From Aphanomyces cochlioides (Eukaryota > Oomycota > Saprolegniomycetes > Saprolegniales > Verrucalvaceae), in assembly GCA_019828595.1 (NCBI GenBank), contig JAHQRK010000004.1:434001-498000 (forward strand): 64,000 nt of DNA. Direction: 5' to 3'. The notes beneath the pieces were generated by a model. The model saw only the letters and a list, made by a program, of their open reading frames with translations. It had not been told where the DNA came from and did not search any database. Below, in pieces: positions 9,752 through 19,270 of this stretch (the stretch's first letter is position 1; each line of letters opens with the position of its first letter). The translations under genes and the position numbers were made by a program.

Positions 9752-10855
9752 ATGTTCCAACTGTGGCGTCGAAGCCGTGTAAGTGCCGCGGCCGTCGTTG
9801 GACGTCAATTTGCGCTGTTTTCCACGGCTGCAGAAGAAACCTCGCGTATCTTCATTGGCGGTCTTCCCTTCTCCGCAACGCCGAATCAATTGCGCGATGT
9901 GTTTGGCGAGTTTGGCACGATCGAGACGGTGGACATGTTGACGCGACCTGACGGCCGCCCAAATGGCTCGGCCTACATTGGCTTTTCGTCGCCCGTAGAA
10001 GCCACAGCTGCGTTGAAGATGCACAAGGCGTCATTTGGTCCACGTTGGATCTCAGTTGAACGAGCCAAGAAAGCACCCCCGGCCCCCAAATCCATCTGGG
10101 TTGGTGGCTTGCCCTTCTCCACAACCCCCGAAGAAGTGACAGAGCGCTGCCGCGAGTATGGTCAAGTCGTCTCGGTTGACTTTCTTCGTCGTCAAGATGG
10201 AAAACGCAATGGATCGTGCATTGTCACGTTCGCTACCAATGAAGAGGCAACTGCTGCCTTGGCGCTCCACAAGGCGACGTTTGGCTCTCGTTGGGTTCAA
10301 GTCAAGCCTTACCATGATCTTCAAATCCACAAAACCAAGGCGAAGCGGTCTCGCAAGCACGCCACTCGTGTCTTTGTGGGCAATCTCCCGTACAGTGTGA
10401 CCGAAGATCACTTGGCTTCTATCTTTGAGAACTGCGGGGATATCGTGGACGTCCATCTCTTCAAGATGCCCGATGGCGTTCGTTCTCGCGGCTATGGCTA
10501 CATTCAATTCAAGCTTGTGGCCAGCCGAGAGCGCGCCTTGAAACTCCATGGTATTGACGTTGACGGCCGTGATATGACCGTCAAGTTGGCCAATGGTGAA
10601 GACCAAGGAGAGGTTGCTCCCTCGATGGTGCGGGTCATGCCATTGCCCGAAGGCACAGACGAAGACGCGATTTATGCTATGTTTGAGCACTGCGGGGAAG
10701 TCCATGACATTCGCATTGGCCGTGAAAATAAGACTGGCATGTGGCTCGCAGAGATTGACTTTGCTTCGGCTGCTGGTGCCCAAGAGGCTTTGACTCTTAC
10801 CGGCGCCGACGTCGAAGGGCAAACCATTCTCGTCGAGGTGGTCAACCATGCTTAG
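9752..10855 (+). CDS. Mitochondrial-type protein with four RRMs (array gene 3)
   Basis: A 367-aa intronless protein. Leader MFQLWRRSRVSAAAVVGRQF followed by ALFSTAAEE resembles a cleavable mitochondrial presequence. RRMs begin near residues 32, 111, 206 and 291: RIFIGGLPFS, SIWVGGLPFS, RVFVGNLPYS with RNP1 RGYGYIQF, and VRVMPLPEGTDEDAI. RRM1 and RRM2 both end FGxRW-x-x-V, and RRM4 is closest to the third RRM of gene 2 (both have DEDAIxxxFxxCG), which supports origin by tandem duplication. The spacer of about 140 bp to gene 2 contains two GT-rich near-repeats (GGGGTGTAGGGGTT and GGGGTGCAGGGGTT) of unknown meaning. Confidence 0.87.
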   Translation: MFQLWRRSRVSAAAVVGRQFALFSTAAEETSRIFIGGLPFSATPNQLRDVFGEFGTIETVDMLTRPDGRPNGSAYIGFSSPVEATAALKMHKASFGPRWISVERAKKAPPAPKSIWVGGLPFSTTPEEVTERCREYGQVVSVDFLRRQDGKRNGSCIVTFATNEEATAALALHKATFGSRWVQVKPYHDLQIHKTKAKRSRKHATRVFVGNLPYSVTEDHLASIFENCGDIVDVHLFKMPDGVRSRGYGYIQFKLVASRERALKLHGIDVDGRDMTVKLANGEDQGEVAPSMVRVMPLPEGTDEDAIYAMFEHCGEVHDIRIGRENKTGMWLAEIDFASAAGAQEALTLTGADVEGQTILVEVVNHA

Positions 10856-10935
10856 GTTCAAAATGTATTGCAATAGACAATGTATTTCAAAATGGTATTT
10901 TAAAATTGCAATACCATTGCAATCATTTTCAATCA

Positions 10936-10976
10936 ATCCGGATAATGACGAGCTGGATTGGATCTTTTATCCGGAT
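10936..10976. promoter_or_regulatory. Two ATCCGGAT palindromes upstream of array gene 4
   Basis: Perfect ATCCGGAT octamers at 10936-10943 and 10969-10976, 33 bp apart (start to start), end about 30 bp before the ATG at 11005. Same motif as at 7.3, 12.85, 45.5 and 50.6 kb. Probable promoter-proximal factor site (inference). Confidence 0.5.
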
Positions 10977-11004
10977 GATTTGACTCGACAAGTTTGAGCC
11001 TGTC

Positions 11005-12189
11005 ATGGCGATGCACGTGCTACGAAGACTCGCCAGCACTCGGCTGGGATGCTCTGTTCCCCGTACGCCATTCATCGCGTCGTCTCTTCCACAAGCTATT
11101 GGTTCAGGGTCTTTTCCATTCTCAACTTCGTCGTCTAATTCTTCGATCCACTCGCTGTACGTGGCGAACTTGCCGTTTTCGTGGAAGAAGGACGAGGTGA
11201 AAAATCTCTTTGAATGTTGTGGACCCATCGTGCGCGTCCGTCTCTTCAACGACAAAAAGACGAAGCGATTCCTGGGGTACGGCTTTGTGGACTTCGAAAG
11301 CGAAGCTGGTCTTGAAAAAGCGTTTGAATTGGATTTGTCCAACGTTGATGGCCGCAAGCTCATTGTGGGCAGAGGAAACAAAGCTGCCGACGCTGCCCCC
11401 CCTTCGCCACGTAAAGAAAAGACGAAAGGACCGCGCATTACAAAGCCAAATTCGTTCACGACAGTCTACGTGGGCAATCTTCCCAAGGACATGACGGAAA
11501 CCGCCGTCCAAGACCTCTTCGCGGAATGTGGTGACATCCGCAAGGTTGAGCTCATTCGAGATCCCGCTGGCTTCTCGCGCGGCTATGGGTCGATTGAATT
11601 TGAAAATCCCGCAGCAGCCGTGGAAGCATTCAAGTTGGCTGGCCGTTCGCTTGGAAAGGATGGCCATGGACTTCTTGTCAAGATTCCAAAGGAAGGCCAC
11701 AGCGCCACCTCCGTCAAGGTGCTCAATGTCCACCGCATGACGACTGGCGAGGATCTGAAGACTTGTTTTGCTTCTTATGGCACTGTGACGCACGTGCACG
11801 TGGTTACAGACCGCGAAACTGGCAAACCCCAAGGCGTGGCCTACGTGACTTTTGACGAAGCCGATGCAGTGGATAAAGCTATCCTCGCCGGCTCCATTGA
11901 CATCAGAGGCCGCCAAGCCGTTGTCACGTTCGCCAAACCACGCGACGACACCGCGAACACGTTGTTTGTTGGCAACTTACCAGAGGACGTGACTGAAACC
12001 CAAGTCCGCGAGCTCTTTGGCAAGTTTGGTCCGATCTACCAAGTGCGTCTGCGAAATGACGCATCGACGTCTCGAGTGTTTGCTCACGTGCAATTCAATT
12101 CGGTGGCCGCTGCGAAAGCTGCTGTGCGTGCAAAGGAAGTGGAACTTGCCGGGCGTAAACTCTATACTCACCGCGCGAACGACGAGTAG
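11005..12189 (+). CDS. Mitochondrial-type protein with four RRMs (array gene 4)
   Basis: A 394-aa intronless protein. Leader MAMHVLRRLASTRLGCSV plus the following SFPFSTSSS tract fits a mitochondrial presequence. RRMs begin near residues 50, 153, 234 and 318: SLYVANLPFS with LGYGFVDF, TVYVGNLPKD with RGYGSIEF, a divergent one (SVKVLNVHRM with QGVAYVTF), and TLFVGNLPED. This gene and array gene 5 share the xGxKLxV/GRxLxV ends and lack the FGxRW signature of genes 1-3, so the array splits into two subgroups. Predicted organellar RNA-binding protein (inference). Confidence 0.87.
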   Translation: MAMHVLRRLASTRLGCSVPRTPFIASSLPQAIGSGSFPFSTSSSNSSIHSLYVANLPFSWKKDEVKNLFECCGPIVRVRLFNDKKTKRFLGYGFVDFESEAGLEKAFELDLSNVDGRKLIVGRGNKAADAAPPSPRKEKTKGPRITKPNSFTTVYVGNLPKDMTETAVQDLFAECGDIRKVELIRDPAGFSRGYGSIEFENPAAAVEAFKLAGRSLGKDGHGLLVKIPKEGHSATSVKVLNVHRMTTGEDLKTCFASYGTVTHVHVVTDRETGKPQGVAYVTFDEADAVDKAILAGSIDIRGRQAVVTFAKPRDDTANTLFVGNLPEDVTETQVRELFGKFGPIYQVRLRNDASTSRVFAHVQFNSVAAAKAAVRAKEVELAGRKLYTHRANDE

Positions 12190-12215
12190 AGAGAGCATAG
12201 AGCCAAGGAAGGAGA

Positions 12216-12840
12216 TTAGATGAGCCCACGCGTTTTGAAAGAATAGACAAATTCATATTCCTCGACACTCCTCAAGACTTGCGACGGATCGATCGAGTAC
12301 GACGTGGCACCAGTGCTGCAAGTATGCGCTGCCGAACTACATCGACTACCATTTCGTGGATTTTCAAGGAATATAGTCGGCATCTTTGTAATCGATGTAG
12401 ACTGGATGGATGACACAACGCTTAAACATGCTCTGTAGGGCCTGTGAATGCTTGATGTCCTTCGCGCTAGACAACTTCGCCGTGTCGCGGGGGATGCAAA
12501 TATACGCTAGGGAAGGTTGGAGGGTGCAGGTGATTGTAGTACGCTGGTAAGTCAATGGTCAATGACTACGCACACACAGCAGGCGCCAAACATAAGACAC
12601 CGAGCGAGACAACTTCCTTTCGTCTGAAACTTCCTATAGCTTCGCGGAGTTCGGAGAGAGTATTCGCGATGACTTGAGATCGCAATGGGCGATAGAAGTG
12701 GGAGATCCGTAGCTGTGTGGTCTTTCTAGTACGGAAGACAATAAATAGGAGGCTCTTGAAGCGCAGACGGTTGTTACTTCAACGCCGCCGCGGATCGCGC
12801 TGGGTACTCTCATCTTTCGCTCGGATAGAAATTTGCACAA
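12216..12840 (-). CDS. Unresolved reverse-strand gene, probably spliced
   Basis: No single long frame, but protein-like segments run in order on the reverse strand: RTRKTTQLRISHFYRPLRSQ and VIANTLSELREAIGSF (about 12590-12730), then KHSQALQSMFKRCVIHPVYI (about 12385-12460), then QVLRSVEEYEFVYSFKTRG (about 12220-12290). Short introns between them would be needed and were not fixed. The 5' end abuts the ATCCGGAT cluster at 12848, which would then serve two divergent genes. I do not recognise the family, and the model could be wrong. Confidence 0.3.
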
Positions 12841-12847
12841 TGAGTGA

Positions 12848-12896
12848 ATCCGGATGATTTATTTATCCGGATGAGCTGTATCCGGAAAATCCGGAT
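12848..12896. promoter_or_regulatory. Cluster of four (A)TCCGGA(T) palindromes upstream of array gene 5
   Basis: ATCCGGAT at 12848, 12865 and 12889 and the variant ATCCGGAA at 12880 sit 50-100 bp before the ATG at 12948. The density is the second highest in the window after 7294-7370. Confidence 0.55.
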
Positions 12897-12947
12897 AATG
12901 GGTCTCGACTTGACATTTCGGTCATTGCTTTGTGTCGAACCAATCCA

Positions 12948-13877
12948 ATGCTCCGCCACTTGACGACGCACTTGGCGCGGGTGCCTCGCCGCGCTTTCCA
13001 GCAGCTTCCATGTGGTCTCAACGCTGGAGAATCGCTCTGCTGCGTGAAGTACTCGACGGCAACTTCAGCGCCGTACAAAGTGTACGTGGGCAATCTTCCG
13101 TACTACTTTGAAGAGAGCGACTTGACATCTTTGTTTCAATCGTGCGGGACGATCGTCCATGCCAATGTGGTGCGCTCGCAAGGCTTTGGTTTCGTCGAGT
13201 TTGAAGCCCAAGACGGCGTCGACAAAGCACTCGATCTCAAGGGAAAGCTTATCAATGGCCGCCATGTCGTCGTGCGGCCGTCGACTCCACCAAAGAATGC
13301 GCCGCCACCACCGCCACTCGCGACAATGTCCCGCGGCACGCACAATGCCAAGGTGTACGTAGGCAATCTTCCATTCCACAAGACTGAAGTCGATGTTGCA
13401 TCTATCATGGAAGGATGTGGCGCCATTCGGTACATCAATCTCGTCAAGGATCTCCAAGGACGCTCCAAGGGCTACGGCTTTGTCGAGTTTGAAGACGAAA
13501 CTAGCGCGACGCTCGCTCTTCAGAAGCTCCACGGCTACGTCATTGACGGTCGTACGTTGATTGTCCGCCAAGACTCTGGCAAAGCCAAGTCGACGCCAGT
13601 CGTCGAGACGATTCCACTGCGGGATACGATCTACATTGACAATCTCCCAGAGCACGCCGACGAAGATATGCTCCGTGACATGTTCAGCCACTGCGGCGAC
13701 GTCGCCTACGTGCACATTTCACACGCGCCAGATTTCTCCAAGACAAGTGCCCACATTCGATTCGCTTCGACTGACAGCGTCGGCCACGCGCTTTCTCTCT
13801 CTGGTTGCGACTTGGATGGCGTCGAACTTGTCGTCCAGCGCGCCGTGCGTCGAGTCACAGACGGCAATACCAAGTAA
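12948..13877 (+). CDS. Mitochondrial-type protein with three RRMs (array gene 5)
   Basis: A 309-aa intronless protein. Leader MLRHLTTHLARVPRRAFQQL, Arg-rich and non-acidic, ends near KYSTATSAPY, typical of mitochondrial presequence cleavage regions. RRMs begin near residues 44, 139 and 226: KVYVGNLPYY with QGFGFVEF, KVYVGNLPFH with KGYGFVEF, and TIYIDNLPEH. ATG 12948 is used because the open frame upstream contains no ATG. Convergent with the PHD gene, whose stop lies only 16 bp away. Last gene of the five-gene array. Confidence 0.86.
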   Translation: MLRHLTTHLARVPRRAFQQLPCGLNAGESLCCVKYSTATSAPYKVYVGNLPYYFEESDLTSLFQSCGTIVHANVVRSQGFGFVEFEAQDGVDKALDLKGKLINGRHVVVRPSTPPKNAPPPPPLATMSRGTHNAKVYVGNLPFHKTEVDVASIMEGCGAIRYINLVKDLQGRSKGYGFVEFEDETSATLALQKLHGYVIDGRTLIVRQDSGKAKSTPVVETIPLRDTIYIDNLPEHADEDMLRDMFSHCGDVAYVHISHAPDFSKTSAHIRFASTDSVGHALSLSGCDLDGVELVVQRAVRRVTDGNTK

Positions 13878-13893
13878 TAAAAGCGTCGGGGTT

Positions 13894-15960
13894 TTAGATG
13901 GTACATTCACTCGATAAGACTTTCAACCTCGGATCTCGAGGCCGCTGCTTCTGCGTGGTGGGCTCTACAGGAGGCACGATCTTAGTTGACGACGATGGCT
14001 CTGGCTGGGTTGGCTGCACTGATTCTGACGGTGGCTCAGGTGGCGGGATCGTGATGAGCGCGATGCGTTTCTTTGGTTTGACGACTGGCACGACCTCCTT
14101 GACGGGTGTTGTGTCTGGTAGCGGGTTGTCTATCCTGCTTGGAGATGCTTCTTCTAGTTCCTTCGGCGGTGAGCACGGCGGTGGCGCTGTTGTCGTTGCT
14201 TCTGTCGGTGTTGTCTTTAGTCGACTGGCTTGGCTTGGTTGTGTGACTGGAGGAGGATCAATCGCCACGACGTCATCGTCATCTTTCGCTTCGTCTGGCG
14301 TGTCATCGTCACCTGTCAAGTCTATCGTTGTTAATGGGATTTCAGTCGTCGTGGCTTTCTCTGGAGTGATCTCTGGGGCTTGTGTCGTCTTTTCAACGTC
14401 TTCATCATCAATCGCCTCGACGATTTCCACTTCGTCGGCGTCGTCAGATTTGTCCGTCGCGTCAGAAGTGGTGGCGGACTCGGTGGAGGCTGTTTCGGTG
14501 GTCTCTGTTGCCACTGTCGACTCGGTAGTCGCTTCAGAAGGCGTTGTAGACTTGGAATTGGTCTCTTTAGCTGGTGACGACGTCGTGGAAGATGGTTTGT
14601 CAGCTGTTGCGTTGTTCTCTGGCGACGCGCCGTCAGCTGAAGCATCGCTCGGGACCTTCTTCTTCTCCAGCTCCTCCACTTTGGCTTGTTCGTTTGTGTA
14701 ATGCTGGAAGAGTTTATGGAGATCCGTCTCGAGGTTGGTTTTGAACCCATTCGAGGCTTCGATGGCGCGCGTGACTGTTTGAAAGTCCGAGTCGAACTTG
14801 GCCGTGTGGTTGTCGAGGAACTTTTTCCATCCCGCCAAGATCGTTTGCTTCACTTGGGACGCATCTGGCACGGCTTCTTCCTCTTGCTGCTGCGGTTGCT
14901 TTGCGGCCTCTTCATTGTCGTCGTCGCCTTCGTCTTCGGTCTCGACACGTTCTTCCTTGACGTGGAAAACACCAAATATCTCAGCTGTCGTTATGCGATC
15001 TGCCTCTGTCAATTCGCTGTCGTCGATCAAATCGTCGTCTTCACAGAGCCAACACACAGCTTCCTTTCCATATTCAATGGCGCAAGAGCGGTGGTAGACG
15101 GCGTCGCAGTCTGGACATTGGACGCGGCCTTGCTTGGAATTGTCGGGAGCTGTCTTGCTCTCGCAGAGAAAGCATGGTTCGTCTGGCATGACGCGGCTTG
15201 TACGTTCACGGATATTGTAGGCTTCGTCTTCTGTGTCACTGTTGTCGCTGGCTTCGTCGCCAGAGCACAAGTTGACGACTTTGCCGTTCATTGCATAGGT
15301 GTCATCGTCCAAATCGTCACCGTCGCCGCTTTCGTAGTCGCTCGCTGCATAATCGTCAGGATTCTGGATGTAATGCAAGTATGCTGCGGAAAATTCGGCA
15401 TTGGATCGGTTCTGCTTCTTCGAAGATGTCTTGCCGGACTTGTTGTCGGCTGGACGCTTCTTGCCTTTCGTGGGCTTTCTGTCTTCAGCTGCTGAATCCT
15501 CCTCAGCTTCCGACAAATTCATCGCTGGAAAGTCCTTGATGCGGAAACGATGACGCATAAATGACCTGCTGGATAACGTAGGGCGGCACGAGTCTGTTGC
15601 AGTCTCCGCCTCGAACAAACCATGGCCATCAGTGGCTTGAACGCGGGAGTCGTTCTCACGGAAATCTTCTGGAATAGGTTCTTCTTCTGACGATTCATCA
15701 TCACTGATGACTTCAGCTTCTTCCAACTTCTTCGCGCGCTGTCGTTCTCGCTCTTCGTCGGACGACAGGACTTCGACAGTGTCGGTTGTATCCTTGGCTT
15801 TGGCTTTCAACTTCCGCGAGCGCAACGCCGTTATAGCTTGTTCGCGACTGAGCGCAAGAGTGATGCTGCAGCGTTCGCAGTACTTGGTTTCTTGTGCAAA
15901 CTCCTTGGTGTACACCGGTATACCGCATGCTAGGCATTGCTTTCCCCGTCTTCGCGGCAT
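13894..15960 (-). CDS. PHD-finger protein with long acidic Ser/Thr/Pro tail
   Basis: A protein of about 688 aa. The start at ATG 15960 (MPRRRGKQCLACGIPVYTKE) is preferred because the open frame further upstream translates AT-rich spacer. The N-terminus has two CxxC knuckles (CLAC, CERC). A C4HC3 PHD finger follows: CFLC, CPDC, H-R-S-C, CWLC (about 15200-15030). PHD fingers usually read histone-tail modification, so a chromatin role is likely (family knowledge). Between and after lie acidic Ser/Glu/Asp runs, a short Gln run, and a long Thr/Pro/Glu-rich disordered region ending in RPRDPRLKV. The long open frames on the other strand here are shadows of its low-complexity codons. Confidence 0.75.
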   Translation of the reverse strand: MPRRRGKQCLACGIPVYTKEFAQETKYCERCSITLALSREQAITALRSRKLKAKAKDTTDTVEVLSSDEERERQRAKKLEEAEVISDDESSEEEPIPEDFRENDSRVQATDGHGLFEAETATDSCRPTLSSRSFMRHRFRIKDFPAMNLSEAEEDSAAEDRKPTKGKKRPADNKSGKTSSKKQNRSNAEFSAAYLHYIQNPDDYAASDYESGDGDDLDDDTYAMNGKVVNLCSGDEASDNSDTEDEAYNIRERTSRVMPDEPCFLCESKTAPDNSKQGRVQCPDCDAVYHRSCAIEYGKEAVCWLCEDDDLIDDSELTEADRITTAEIFGVFHVKEERVETEDEGDDDNEEAAKQPQQQEEEAVPDASQVKQTILAGWKKFLDNHTAKFDSDFQTVTRAIEASNGFKTNLETDLHKLFQHYTNEQAKVEELEKKKVPSDASADGASPENNATADKPSSTTSSPAKETNSKSTTPSEATTESTVATETTETASTESATTSDATDKSDDADEVEIVEAIDDEDVEKTTQAPEITPEKATTTEIPLTTIDLTGDDDTPDEAKDDDDVVAIDPPPVTQPSQASRLKTTPTEATTTAPPPCSPPKELEEASPSRIDNPLPDTTPVKEVVPVVKPKKRIALITIPPPEPPSESVQPTQPEPSSSTKIVPPVEPTTQKQRPRDPRLKVLSSECTI

Positions 15961-16089
15961 CCCGTCCTCTTGGCGGCAATTTGACTCTCGAAGTAAAATT
16001 TGATATTTACTATAACGTATTTCATAATTTATACTTGAAATTTGTATATAATTTATTAAAAATGAACTATTCGGGATAAAACCTAACAA

Positions 16090-18118
16090 TTTAAGCTAAA
16101 TAGCGCAATTTGATTGGCTCGTGCCCAATCAACATGACAGACCAACATGGAAGAAACCACAGCAGAGGCGAGATGGCGCTCATGAAGGAAATTTCATCTT
16201 TCTCCTTAGCTAGACACAAGCATGAGCGTCCAAGCACTTGGATTATAACTGTATCATAGGCTATCGAAAGAGCTATCTTATGAGACTTTTGAGCATACTG
16301 ATTGCGCTAATACTAATCTGACAACTATTTTGACTCATATAAGTTATACACTCCAATCGCCACTTCCCGCCAGAGTGTCGCCTGTGTTGGAATTGTGTTG
16401 ACCATCCACTGTAGCAAAGGATTGTCAACGCAGCCTTTGGCTTCATGGTGGCTCTTTGCTGCATCGGATAATGAATTTTGTCGCTGTTATACAAGATTTA
16501 GAGATTATATTAAATGAGGAACTATCATATGTGAGAATTAAGGAATATTGGAAAGATATACAAATGCTGTAACCGTTGAGTGCACGGTGATGTGGTCGAG
16601 ACAAAGCGGCTTACTTCGAATATCCATCCACTCCAGCGCAAGAATTACTACAGTTGTAAAACGAGTGGATACAATTCAGGCAACTCTCTCCTATGGGTTA
16701 ACGGGATCATTACCGATTGGACGATGTTTCAAGTCAGAATCTCGAGGCAATCCTATTGTATCACAAAACACTTTCCCATTACTGACTGCGTTCGTAGCTT
16801 GACCACGTGACGAAACTTTCCGAAGAATGTAAACATGTCGTTGCTCTTAGTTCAATTCAATTGTTCAATGACCTTTGACAAGCATAGTGCTAAATATTCA
16901 TGTCGAAGGGGCATTTTTAAGCAGATAACTAAGTTTCGCCAACATTCAGCCCCCACCGAGAATGGACACGCTGCAATATCCATGTTGGAGAAACTAAGGC
17001 TCATGCCTTAGAATGCTCCTTGGACATAACAGCGTACCCATGTTCAGCGGGAACTGATTGTTGGCAAAAGTTAGTTTATTGCTTTACAATGCCCCTTCGA
17101 CATTATTCTTCATCGGCTTGAAGTTTTAAACAACTAAGAAGAGTTTTGACGCGCAAATACAATGAATTCTTTCCAAGATCACATTGTTTATATATTGAAT
17201 TCATCTTCATGAAAGATTCGAATCATTGAAAGCCCTATTGTTTTGCAATCCATCAACTCCAATACTGCTCTTAGTAAGTACAACGCTCAGTAGCTAAAGT
17301 GTATTATTCAATAGAATCGCAATATACACCTAACTGTCTGCAACATCCACGTTGAGATAGGACTTGTCAAAAGGATAAGGATTTGCTTATTATGTGTCTA
17401 AAACACGTATAATGATAATCGAACAAGAAAAAGACAGACGAAGTCTTAAATGTTGGACACCGTTTCTTTGAGCTATGAAGTTGACCTCATCAGATATTTC
17501 TGAAGCAGCATTTTGTGATTAGCAGATATAACTTCATGATAAATTTAGCTTTCATGATCAATAATGTCTGATATCACCATCGACAAACATTTTGCCAAAC
17601 CGGACATATTTTCTGTAATGATGCTCGATGGTCTCCAATTGAACTAGAGAGAGATTACTACTTTCTCTTGATTACAAGAAATCATCGAATAATATAGAAA
17701 TGAACGATGTTCTGTACATATATTGCACAAGAGGTCACCTTCAGTAGCAGAAAGGACATTGGTCACTCAATGGACTCCAATCTGTGCTAGGTAAATGCAC
17801 TACAATAAGCCTAAATCAAAGATTTCTATTTGTGGCCTATCAAATGTTTTGAACAAATGTACCTATGGGACCTGGCGAGATAAAATTCGTCCTTGCTTTG
17901 ATGCTTTTGCCGTTGCTATGCACACTATTGACGACTTAATGCAATGGTTTTATCCTGTTTTTTCCCAAGAACCATGCATGGCTGTGAATGGTAGCCATCT
18001 GAACGTCTTTGCCCCAGTTAACTTAGAAAGCAAGTCAGAAATAACAGTGACAAGCTAGAAAAAAGTCAGAGAGAATACTATGCATGGATAACATCAGCTT
18101 TGATGACCAAGGCAGCAG
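16090..18118. other. AT-rich spacer without a convincing gene
   Basis: No frame here looks like a host protein. The stretch holds a MITE-like element (16897-17110, listed separately) and scattered short frames with no recognisable motif. A frame at 17795-18058 contains CMAVNGSHLNVFAP, which faintly recalls the second catalytic block of PIF/Harbinger transposases, but this is too weak to call. Base composition and lack of structure suggest decayed mobile DNA. Confidence 0.5.
16897..17110. mobile_element. MITE-like element with terminal inverted repeats of about 55 bp
   Basis: The left arm starts ATTCATGTCGAAGGGGCA and continues ...AACTAAGTTTCGCCAACA. The right arm, read on the opposite strand, starts ATAATGTCGAAGGGGCAT and continues ...AACTAACTTTTGCCAACA. 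The arms match over roughly 55 bp with scattered differences and enclose about 100 bp with no coding potential. This is the structure of a miniature inverted-repeat transposable element; the superfamily is not determined. Confidence 0.65.
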
Positions 18119-18322
18119 TCAATCGGTCGGAATGCTTCTTGGATTGTCAATCTTCGATGATCTTCCAACTCTAGCCCATATGCGACGATGTGGCATATCA
18201 TAATAAACACCAGTTTCATCCACATTCAGGATCACTGATGGATGGCAGTCAACATATTCTCGCAAAACCGTTGAGAAAAACTTTCTTGGATAGCTTGGAG
18301 CTCTTGCTGTCGCATTAAACAC
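18119..18322 (-). pseudogene. Fragment of a pogo/Tc1-type DDE transposase
   Basis: A 67-codon remnant containing SVILNVDETGVYYDMP and RRIWARVGRSS, which matches the first-Asp block of pogo/Tigger-like (IS630 superfamily) transposases, where the first catalytic Asp lies in the motif NVDETG. Neither the N-terminal DNA-binding part nor the later Asp blocks are present nearby, so the copy is a truncated relic. Confidence 0.7.
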
Positions 18323-18754
18323 CCCTGTTACATAATGTGCGAGTTAGAAATACAGTTTCCAAGGATTTATTCGATTTGTAGGTCGTTAGATGAGGCAGAG
18401 CCCAGTAAGGGGCGTCAGCGAGGTGACTAATATCTGCTGAATCTCGTCATTGATGGTCTCTTCAGTTATATATTGGCTCGCATAGGCCGCGTCATGGGGG
18501 GTTCAATTTTGCAAAGAATGGAGTATTCTTCTGAGCATAACTGGTGAGAAACAGCACCACACATTAAGCATGAACGTTCTTGCTCAGGTGAAGGGCATAA
18601 TTCAAATTCGCACAGCATGCTTAAAGCTTACGTGAGCTCAAGATATTTGATTGACGGGATTTTATTGTGATATGATTGGATAATATGTAAAGACTAATTC
18701 AAAGTCCTCCACTTTTCAAAAATTATATAAATATCCGATGTATTACCGAAAGCG
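18323..18754. other. AT-rich spacer, nothing recognised
   Basis: No open frame, repeat or RNA-like structure stands out between the transposase fragment and the nested inverted-repeat element. Confidence 0.4.
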
Positions 18755-19171
18755 CTCTAAGTGCGCGTTCGGTTGCCATTTTATTTCATGAAAATCTGGA
18801 GTTTTCATGAAAAATTTTGATTTCATGAAATTGAAAATTATTCAGCGTGTTCGGTTGTCAAATATTTTTGTGAAAATAGTGGAAAATATCAAGCAATTTG
18901 AGGCAAAATTTACGAAATAAAAATACAGGTCAGACCCTGTATATTTGTGGTTTGTGTGAATCGATGACAAAGACCTTGGATACAAAGAAAATCCAGTGGC
19001 AACGCCAGCGGAGAAGGGTGGTGCTTCTTTTGACTTTCTGGTATGCTGTAAGCCATGTATGTCCTGTTCTTGTCGAACGTCCGCACTGACAGGAGCTGCT
19101 TATGTTGCAGAGCTTCTCCACGAGACGTCGATCAGTCCCCATCGTTCGGTTATGTATGTTCTCGAATCCGT

Positions 19172-19202
19172 AATTCAAACTCTGGAGTCCAGAGTTTGAA
19201 TT
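19172..19202. repeat. 31-bp perfect palindrome around CTCTGGAGTCCAGAG
   Basis: AATTCAAACTCTGGA, one central G, then its exact reverse complement. It sits two bases before a second, longer palindrome and shares the CTCTGGAG core with it. Confidence 0.9.
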
Positions 19203-19203
19203 A

Positions 19204-19270
19204 ATTGTGTTCGTGTTCGGGTGTCATGCCTCCAGACTCTGGAGGCCTGACACCCGAACACGAACACAAT
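19204..19270. repeat. 67-bp hairpin-forming palindrome
   Basis: A 23-bp arm (ATTGTGTTCGTGTTCGGGTG followed by TCA) is exactly repeated in inverse orientation, enclosing a further inner palindrome CCTCCAG-ACT-CTGGAGG. The transcript or single strand could fold into one long stem. It lies inside the nested inverted-repeat element. Confidence 0.9.

Noticed and set aside
13898..15495. Two forward frames of about 268 codons opposite the PHD gene
   Set aside because: Val/Ser/Phe-rich translation of the acidic low-complexity coding strand; the PHD finger fixes the real frame.
17795..18058. Harbinger transposase remnant
   Set aside because: Only a weak resemblance around NGSHLNV; too little to call.
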